A stretch of DNA of 64,000 nt from Streptomyces griseocarneus (lineage in GTDB: Bacteria; Actinomycetota; Actinomycetes; Streptomycetales; Streptomycetaceae). Shown in pieces: positions 58,933 through 64,000 of the stretch; position 1 is the first letter of the stretch, and every line of letters begins with the position of its first letter. The DNA is taken from the NCBI RefSeq assembly GCF_014655595.1, contig NZ_BNBL01000003.1, positions 317,877 through 381,876 on the forward strand, given 5' to 3'. The translations under genes and the position numbers were made by a program. The notes beneath the pieces are model-generated. The model worked only from the letters and a program-made list of their open reading frames with translations, searched no databases and was not told where the DNA came from.

Positions 58933-60689
58933 CCGTGCCTTCCGGCGGCAAGCCCTCTTCCTCCCGTGCGGGCGGCGACTCGCTCCTGGTACCCGTGCTC
59001 GTGCTCACCGGCGCCGCGGCGCTGGCGTGCACGTTGTTCACGGCACCGCTCGCGGCGGTCCTCTCCGGGCGCGGCTGGCCCGAGTGGGTGTACGACGATC
59101 CGGCCACCACGGCCGTGATGGCCATCGTCCGCGGCCCGGCATCGGCCTACGAGCCGGCGCCGCCCGCATGGCTCTTCTGGGCCCTGACGGTCCTGCTCTT
59201 CGCGGGGATCGGAGCCGGCGCCCTGCGCGTGTTCAGTCGGCGCGGCAAGAAGCCCACCGGGCTGGCGGGCCGGCGGGAGCTGGCCGGCATGCTGCCCAAG
59301 GGGGCCGCCGAGCGCGCCCGCCAGCTGCGGCCGGCGCTGTCCAAGATGAAGACGCTGGAGCCGGACGACACCGGCAACCTCCTGGGAAACCTCGAGCCGA
59401 ACGGCCCCGAGCTGCGGTCCTCGTTCGAGGACGTGGAGCTCGACCTGATGGCTCCCCGAGCCGGCAAGTCCACCGGCATCGCCGTCCCGCGCGTACTGCG
59501 AGCGCGCGGGTCCGTGCTGCTCACCTCGAACAAGGCCGACGTCTACAGCGTCACCAAGGCCGAGCGGACCGCGGTCGGCACGGTGTGGACGTTCGACCCC
59601 CAGGGCATCGCCCACACCCACCGCGCGATGTGGTGGGACATGCTCGCCGACGCCTCCACCATCGAGGGTGCACGGCGTCTGGCCGGCCACTTCGTCGGGG
59701 CCGTCAACGACGACGCGTCCAAGCGTGACTTCTGGATCTCGGCCGCGCAGAACACGCTCACCGCGCTCTTCCACGCGGCGAACCGGGGGCAGCGCCCGGT
59801 CACGGACGTGCTGTCCTGGCTCGCCGATCCCGCGGACGACACACCTGTGTACCTGCTGCGCGACGCCGGAATGGCTGCCCTTGCCGAACAGCTCCAGGGC
59901 ACCATCAGGGGCGCGGTCCAGACACGTGACGGCATTTACGAAACCGCGCGCCAATGTGTCGCATGCCTCCTCGATCCCAAGATCGTCGCTTGGGTGAGCC
60001 CTGATCCCGGAGTCGCGCAGTTCCGGCCCGAGATACACGCCACGAGCCGGGACACGCTCTATCTCTTGTCGAAGGACGGCGGCGGTTCGGCCGCCGGCGT
60101 GATCGCCGCCGCGGCCGACTCCGTACTGCGCGCCGGGGTCACGGCCGCCGAGCGGATGGGCGGACGCCTCGAACCGCCCATGACGGCCGTACTCGACGAG
60201 GCCGCGAACGTCTGCCGGATCTCCGATCTGCCCGACCTCTACTCCCATTTCGGCTCGCGCGGCATCAACGTCGTGACACTGCTGCAGAGCTATCGGCAGG
60301 GCAGCCGCGTATGGGGCGAGGCCGGAATGGACGCACTGTGGGGTGCCGCCACCATCAAGCTCCTCGGCGCGGGGCTCGACGACGCCGACTTCATCGAGAA
60401 GATCTCCCGGCTCGTCGGCGAGCACGACGTCAGCACGGTGAGCTATTCCAAGAGCGGTGACACGCACTCCCGTTCCACCTCGTACCGGCTCGAGCGCGTC
60501 ATGCCCGCGGACCGCATTCGCGCTCTGCCCAAGGGAACGGCTCTTCTCCTCGCCACGGGCGTGAAGCCGGCCCTCATCCGGCTGCGCCCCTGGTACAAGG
60601 AGCCGGGAGCCGACCGCATTCAGGCGGCCGCCCAGGCCGAAGTCAAGGCGATCACCGTACGTGCCACAGAGGGGATCTCCCGGATCTGA
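58929..60689 (+). CDS. VirD4/TraG-type coupling ATPase
   Basis: The 586 residues have two N-terminal transmembrane helices (about 19-45 and 80-103), a soluble P-loop APRAGKST (175-182; usual form GPRxGKT), Walker B region VLDEAANVC (about 420) followed by LPDLYSHFGSRGINVVTLLQSYRQ, a hallmark of TraG/VirD4 proteins. They select and deliver substrates to type IV channels. GTG 58929 overlaps the upstream stop (GTGA); GTG 58935 is the alternative. Confidence 0.88.
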   Translation: MTVPSGGKPSSSRAGGDSLLVPVLVLTGAAALACTLFTAPLAAVLSGRGWPEWVYDDPATTAVMAIVRGPASAYEPAPPAWLFWALTVLLFAGIGAGALRVFSRRGKKPTGLAGRRELAGMLPKGAAERARQLRPALSKMKTLEPDDTGNLLGNLEPNGPELRSSFEDVELDLMAPRAGKSTGIAVPRVLRARGSVLLTSNKADVYSVTKAERTAVGTVWTFDPQGIAHTHRAMWWDMLADASTIEGARRLAGHFVGAVNDDASKRDFWISAAQNTLTALFHAANRGQRPVTDVLSWLADPADDTPVYLLRDAGMAALAEQLQGTIRGAVQTRDGIYETARQCVACLLDPKIVAWVSPDPGVAQFRPEIHATSRDTLYLLSKDGGGSAAGVIAAAADSVLRAGVTAAERMGGRLEPPMTAVLDEAANVCRISDLPDLYSHFGSRGINVVTLLQSYRQGSRVWGEAGMDALWGAATIKLLGAGLDDADFIEKISRLVGEHDVSTVSYSKSGDTHSRSTSYRLERVMPADRIRALPKGTALLLATGVKPALIRLRPWYKEPGADRIQAAAQAEVKAITVRATEGISRI

Positions 60690-61078
60690 GCGACTTCGGC
60701 GCGGAGGCGGAGCAGGCGCGCTCGCCCTTCATTCTCTACCTGGAGGGCGAGGAACAGCAGGCGGCGATGGAAGGGCTGTCCTTCTGGGTGAGCGGGCTGC
60801 TGCTCCCGGTGTACGGCAGGGAGGTCACTTCCCGGTCGCCCTGGTGTTCACAGTGGTGGGAGCACCTGGAGGCCGTCGCCCAGTTGCATGCGTTGTGGCT
60901 CGCCTGGCAGGAGCTCACGGGCCCCAACGGGGGCCTGACCGGGCCGGCGATGTGGCACCGCGACTATCTGGGGCCGGTGATGCAGGCCCTGCGCGACCCC
61001 GACGGGCCTTTCTCGGGGTGCCGGGCCGGCGGGCACCGGGCGAAGGAAGCGCCCACGGCCGAGGCGTATCCGGCGTGA
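60686..61078 (+). CDS. DUF4913 protein, probably starting at CTG
   Basis: The 130 residues include FILYLEGEEQQAAM, LLLPVYGREV and WCSQWWEHLEAVAQLHALWLAW, typical of DUF4913, a small protein found beside TraG-like genes in actinobacteria. The first ATG in frame (60767) would remove conserved residues. In-frame CTG at 60686 overlaps the VirD4 stop (CTGA) behind GAGGGGA, in the same style as the other junctions of the operon, so I place the start there. Function unknown. Confidence 0.6.
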   Translation: MSDFGAEAEQARSPFILYLEGEEQQAAMEGLSFWVSGLLLPVYGREVTSRSPWCSQWWEHLEAVAQLHALWLAWQELTGPNGGLTGPAMWHRDYLGPVMQALRDPDGPFSGCRAGGHRAKEAPTAEAYPA

Positions 61079-61147
61079 CGGGACCCGATCGGCCCGACGT
61101 AATAGCCTGACGACCGGTCACTTTTTGATCATTTTGGAGAAGAACGC

Positions 61148-62290
61148 GTGAGCGAACAAACGGCTTTGGCGGATGCGTACGAGCGGCTCTACTCGGCATC
61201 GGCTCGGATGCTCTGGGCGCAGGAATACCCGGCGTGGCGCCAGGAGGATTCGCAGTGGCCGGCGGCCCGGCGAGAGGCATGGCAGGCCCTCGAGCAGGTT
61301 CTGCTCGAGGCCGACGCAAGCCTGGGCGCACCCGGGCAGGGTGAGGTTTCCGACCCCTCGAGGCACTTGATCTCGCGGCGCGCACCGGGGGCCGTGGACC
61401 GGCCGCTCCCCTTTCACGAGGCCGTACAGGACTGGCGACAGCGGCTCGCGGCAGACCCCGGCTTTCTCGTCGAGCGCATGACGCCGTCCCCCGACTTCTA
61501 CATGGAACCGGGCGCGTGTGTCGTGGTGCCCCGAGCGCGCCATTTCCTGATGACCGGCATTTTCCACGAACTCTTCTTCCGGGTGGCTCCCGGACGGCCG
61601 GGAATCTCCCTGGGGCCGGAGGCCGCCGAGCTGAGCGCGGTGGCCCATGAGGCCGCAGACGCTCTGCGCGCGCCACTGGGCCTCACGGTCCCGACACCCA
61701 TTCCTGGTGCTGCCCCGTGGATTACGCCGGTTCCTCACCGATTCACGGATCTGCCCGGTCTCGAGACCAGGCTCGAGGCACTACGCCGCGCGGCGTGGCC
61801 GGCGGCGGAGACGGTGCCGACCGTGGAGGAGAAAAAGGCCTCGGCCGATTTCTCGCTCAGGATCTCGGTCTGCAAGGCGGCCGCTGACGTCCGAGAGCTG
61901 CTGGCCGGCCGACCCGCACCGGCCTGGCGGGAGCAGTACGAACAGATCGACCCGGCCCGTCATGGTGTTGTGGGGCTCGATGCCGACGCATCCGGTCCAC
62001 GCCCGACGTCCTTCGCCGAGGAGGCTGCGGCCTGGCGCAGGGCGTTCGCCAAGGGGCCCTCTCCGTGGACGCCCGAGGAGTACCAGCGGCAGTTCTATCC
62101 GGACCGTGGCGAGAAGGACGTGGCACTGTCGGCCACCAGGGCTCTCGTCTTCGCCGAGCTCCTGGATGAGTTCGCAGCCCGGCACTACCCGGGCCGGCAG
62201 TCGGGCCTCATTCACTACAGCGCATACGAGTTCGGCCAGTTCGTCCGCGAAGAATTCGGCCGCGAAATGCGCGACCACGTCGGCTTCTGA
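61148..62290 (+). CDS. Unknown 380-residue soluble protein
   Basis: The protein is mostly helical and rich in Trp, Arg and Glu (MLWAQEYPAWRQEDSQWPAARREAW, counted in two parts at residues 21-45). It has a central beta-like stretch CVVVPRARHFLMTGIFHELFFRV (near 125-147) and no signal peptide or transmembrane helix. No family recognised. GTG start after GGAGAAG. It lies 69 nt after DUF4913 across an AT-richer gap that may hold a promoter, and 14 nt before the glycosyltransferase gene. It could be cargo, chaperone or partner of the latter; this is speculation. Confidence 0.6.
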   Translation: MSEQTALADAYERLYSASARMLWAQEYPAWRQEDSQWPAARREAWQALEQVLLEADASLGAPGQGEVSDPSRHLISRRAPGAVDRPLPFHEAVQDWRQRLAADPGFLVERMTPSPDFYMEPGACVVVPRARHFLMTGIFHELFFRVAPGRPGISLGPEAAELSAVAHEAADALRAPLGLTVPTPIPGAAPWITPVPHRFTDLPGLETRLEALRRAAWPAAETVPTVEEKKASADFSLRISVCKAAADVRELLAGRPAPAWREQYEQIDPARHGVVGLDADASGPRPTSFAEEAAAWRRAFAKGPSPWTPEEYQRQFYPDRGEKDVALSATRALVFAELLDEFAARHYPGRQSGLIHYSAYEFGQFVREEFGREMRDHVGF

Positions 62291-62304
62291 CGGGAAGACA
62301 GGCT

Positions 62305-63801
62305 GTGGAGAACAATCGCTACCGCATACTCGTCGTCTCCGACATCAGCGGTATGGGCGGGGGCGGAATCCCCGTTTTCAATCAGCACCTCACCGAGGCT
62401 CTCGCCAAGCAGCATGACGTGACGCTGTTTACCGCGAAGCCCGATACCATGCCGCACGAGGGCGCTCGGATCGTCACAACGCCCGAGCGTCCCGGCAAGG
62501 ATGTGGAATTTCGGGACTGGCTTGCTCAGCATGCCGCCCAGGATCCCCGGAGCCTCGGGCTGCCGGATCCCCAGCAGCGTCCGTTCGATCTGATCATCGG
62601 CCACTCCCGATTCTCCGGCCCGGCCGCGACCGAATTGCGGGATCGCTGGTATCCGGACGCACGGGTCGCGCATTTTCTGCACACCAGCCCGGAGCGGCTC
62701 CCGGAGGTCAAGCTCCCGAACGAACCGGAGAAGGCCAAGGAAAAGGCATTGCGGGATGCCACGGCCGAGCGCCAGGTGATGGAGCGGTCCGACGTGGTGG
62801 TCGGCGTCGGGCCGCTGCTGACCACAGAGGCCGAGCGGCTGGCATCGACCGGGCGGCATGTGCCGAGTTCACATCAGTTGATACCAGGTGCGAAGATCGA
62901 GGATCTCGTGCGGCACCGGCCCGAGGGCGGAAGACTCAACCTCCTCGTCATGGGCCGCACGGATGACGCGCTGAAGGGCGTCGACGACGCGCTGCGAGCG
63001 GTGAAACTGCTGAACGAGGAAGGCGTCGAGGTACACCTCACGATCCGTGGCGCGGACCCCGAGACCCTCGCCGATGCCGTGCGGGATGCGCACAGGTTGG
63101 GCGGTGCTCAAAACGTCACGGTCAAGCCCTTCACCGACAACGGCGACGAGCTGAAAAAGGACGTCATCGCCGCCGACGCCGTCATCATGCCGTCCAAGCA
63201 CGAGGGCTTCGGCCTGGTTGCCACGGAGGCGGCAGGCCACGGCATTCCCATCCTCGTCAACCAGGAGAGCGGTGCGGCCGAGTTCCTCGGGGACAAGAGC
63301 CGAATCGACCCCAAGATCGGCAAGCCGTGCATCGTCCCCGAGCCGACCGGCCCCGGTCAACGGCCCGGCGCATGGGCCAAGGCCATCAACGACCTGAAGG
63401 CCGACCTCCCCCAGCGTCGCGAGAACGCCAAGGAGCTCCGCGAGGCGCTGAAGGCCTACTCGTGGGACAACGCGGGGCAGTGCCTCGTCGAGGCTGCCAT
63501 GAAGACGACGCCGAAGACCCGGCTGGGGCAGGGCGGTCCCGTGGCGCAGCAGCGGCTCGCCACCGTTCAGGGGCCGGACGGAAAGCTGCTCGGCGGCGAG
63601 AACCGGGCCGGTGCGACACGGGCCGCGCCGCCCGGTCCTCAAACGGCCCTCGCCAGGGCGGCCAGTCTGACCTCTCCGGGTGTTCGTCCTCCGGCCCAGG
63701 CGGACGCGGCACGGCCCACCCGGCCTGGGCCCGCCCCCGCTCCCCGCCCGTTCCATCTGCCTCCGACCCAGCCGGGCCCGGGCAGGGGCCCCAGCCGCTG
63801 A
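62305..63801 (+). CDS. GT4 glycosyltransferase with long disordered C-terminal tail
   Basis: The 498 residues form a GT-B fold enzyme: the N-terminal acceptor half has SDISGMGGGGIPVFNQHL, and the donor half has LLVMGRTDDALKGVDDALRA and the E-x7-E motif region SKHEGFGLVATEAAGHG (near 297-312). The catalytic region ends near residue 400. A Pro/Ala/Gly/Arg-rich tail of about 95 residues follows. No signal peptide. The acceptor is unknown. Its position behind the secretion-like genes suggests either surface-polysaccharide work or a transferred substrate. Confidence 0.78.
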   Translation: MENNRYRILVVSDISGMGGGGIPVFNQHLTEALAKQHDVTLFTAKPDTMPHEGARIVTTPERPGKDVEFRDWLAQHAAQDPRSLGLPDPQQRPFDLIIGHSRFSGPAATELRDRWYPDARVAHFLHTSPERLPEVKLPNEPEKAKEKALRDATAERQVMERSDVVVGVGPLLTTEAERLASTGRHVPSSHQLIPGAKIEDLVRHRPEGGRLNLLVMGRTDDALKGVDDALRAVKLLNEEGVEVHLTIRGADPETLADAVRDAHRLGGAQNVTVKPFTDNGDELKKDVIAADAVIMPSKHEGFGLVATEAAGHGIPILVNQESGAAEFLGDKSRIDPKIGKPCIVPEPTGPGQRPGAWAKAINDLKADLPQRRENAKELREALKAYSWDNAGQCLVEAAMKTTPKTRLGQGGPVAQQRLATVQGPDGKLLGGENRAGATRAAPPGPQTALARAASLTSPGVRPPAQADAARPTRPGPAPAPRPFHLPPTQPGPGRGPSR

Positions 63802-63819
63802 CGTCCTGTCCCCGTCCAT

Positions 63820-63850
63820 GCCCCGCCCCGCGAGCGTCCGTGGGCGGGGC
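63820..63850 (+). terminator. Terminator-like hairpin after the glycosyltransferase gene
   Basis: A 9-bp stem (GCCCCGCCC, 63820-63828, with GGGCGGGGC, 63842-63850) and a 13-nt loop lie 19 nt beyond the stop codon, just before the next start. Confidence 0.6.
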
Positions 63851-63867
63851 TGGCGGAGACTGGTGGG

Positions 63868-64000
63868 GTGAGAAGTGAGAACACGCCCTTCGAGGGCGGG
63901 CCCATGGACGGGCGCGTGCTGCCCGTGCTGCTCGGGCATACGGGGTTGCCGCCGAAGGTCTACCGGATTCCCGTGCCGGCGGCGGAGGGCGGGGTGGCGC
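63868..64000 (+). CDS. Unidentified protein, 5' part only
   Basis: A GTG with GGAG upstream opens a frame without stops to the window end (44 codons): MRSENTPFEGGPMDGRVLPV followed by LLGHTGLPPKVYRIPVPA. It cannot be assigned to a family from this fragment. Confidence 0.5.
   Translation, partial: MRSENTPFEGGPMDGRVLPVLLGHTGLPPKVYRIPVPAAEGGVA

Noticed and set aside
54770-60467. Several long minus-strand frames opposite the secretion-like genes (54770-57184, 57181-58887, 58203-60467)
   Set aside because: Val/Leu/Gly/Arg-rich shadow translations; the plus-strand genes have P-loops, membrane segments and coupled junctions.

Overview
The window is high-GC actinobacterial DNA. Its gene content and order match the core chromosome of a Streptomyces species, close to the SCO5397-SCO5351 stretch of S. 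coelicolor as I remember it. The evidence is the polar-growth coiled-coil genes scy-filP, nucS mismatch repair, chiC beside a two-component system, a complete F1Fo ATP synthase operon, rho with a huge Arg/Asp-rich N-terminal insertion, and the run lysA-hom-thrC-thrB-rho-rpmE-prfA-prmC. GTG and TTG starts and 4-nt start/stop overlaps are frequent.

Layout. 1-2.6 kb: 3' part of scy, then filP. 2.8-7.0 kb: two tandem, paralogous ABC exporter pairs. 7.0-10.0 kb: a small zinc-ribbon-like protein, an LLM flavin oxidoreductase, an SCO5389-family protein and nucS. 10.0-15.1 kb: a membrane-anchored STAND-like ATPase, a STAS protein, 3-hydroxybutyryl-CoA dehydrogenase and a PduO-type adenosyltransferase. 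15.2-19.2 kb: chitinase chiC with its chitin-responsive promoter and a sensor kinase/response regulator pair. 19.3-28.4 kb: two small membrane proteins, then the ATP synthase operon on the minus strand behind a Rex-operator-like site. 28.5-39.0 kb: a minus-strand housekeeping run (WecA-like transferase, divergent SHMT, phosphatase-like protein, TsaC/Sua5, prmC, prfA, rpmE with a SigR-type promoter, LCP protein, rho). 39.1-45.6 kb: thrB, thrC, hom, lysA, a catalytically empty ArgS relative and a receiver-domain protein. A tRNA-Arg(CCG) follows at 45.76 kb.

45.9-49.8 kb is accessory-like: a NodB deacetylase, two divergently transcribed di-iron proteins and a TetR regulator. 49.85-63.8 kb is the least ordinary part. 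It is a type IV secretion-like locus: a lytic transglycosylase/NlpC-P60-like protein, a ParA-like ATPase, a two-TM pilin-like protein, a bitopic protein, a VirB6-like polytopic protein, an SCO6880-type protein, a separate VirB4-type ATPase, a VirD4/TraG-type coupling ATPase, a DUF4913 protein, an unknown 380-residue protein and a GT4 glycosyltransferase with a long disordered tail. No relaxase, integrase or attachment site is visible, so it looks more like a chromosomal secretion apparatus with possible cargo genes than a mobile element.

The strongest regulatory readings are a direct-repeat/DasR-like promoter for chiC, an 18-bp Rex-like operator before the atp operon, a GGAAT-N18-GTT SigR promoter before rpmE, strong intrinsic terminators behind rho, rpmE, thrC, hbd, atpC and the tRNA gene, and a recurrent leaderless-promoter signature at four genes. 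No CRISPR array, insertion sequence or rRNA gene was seen.
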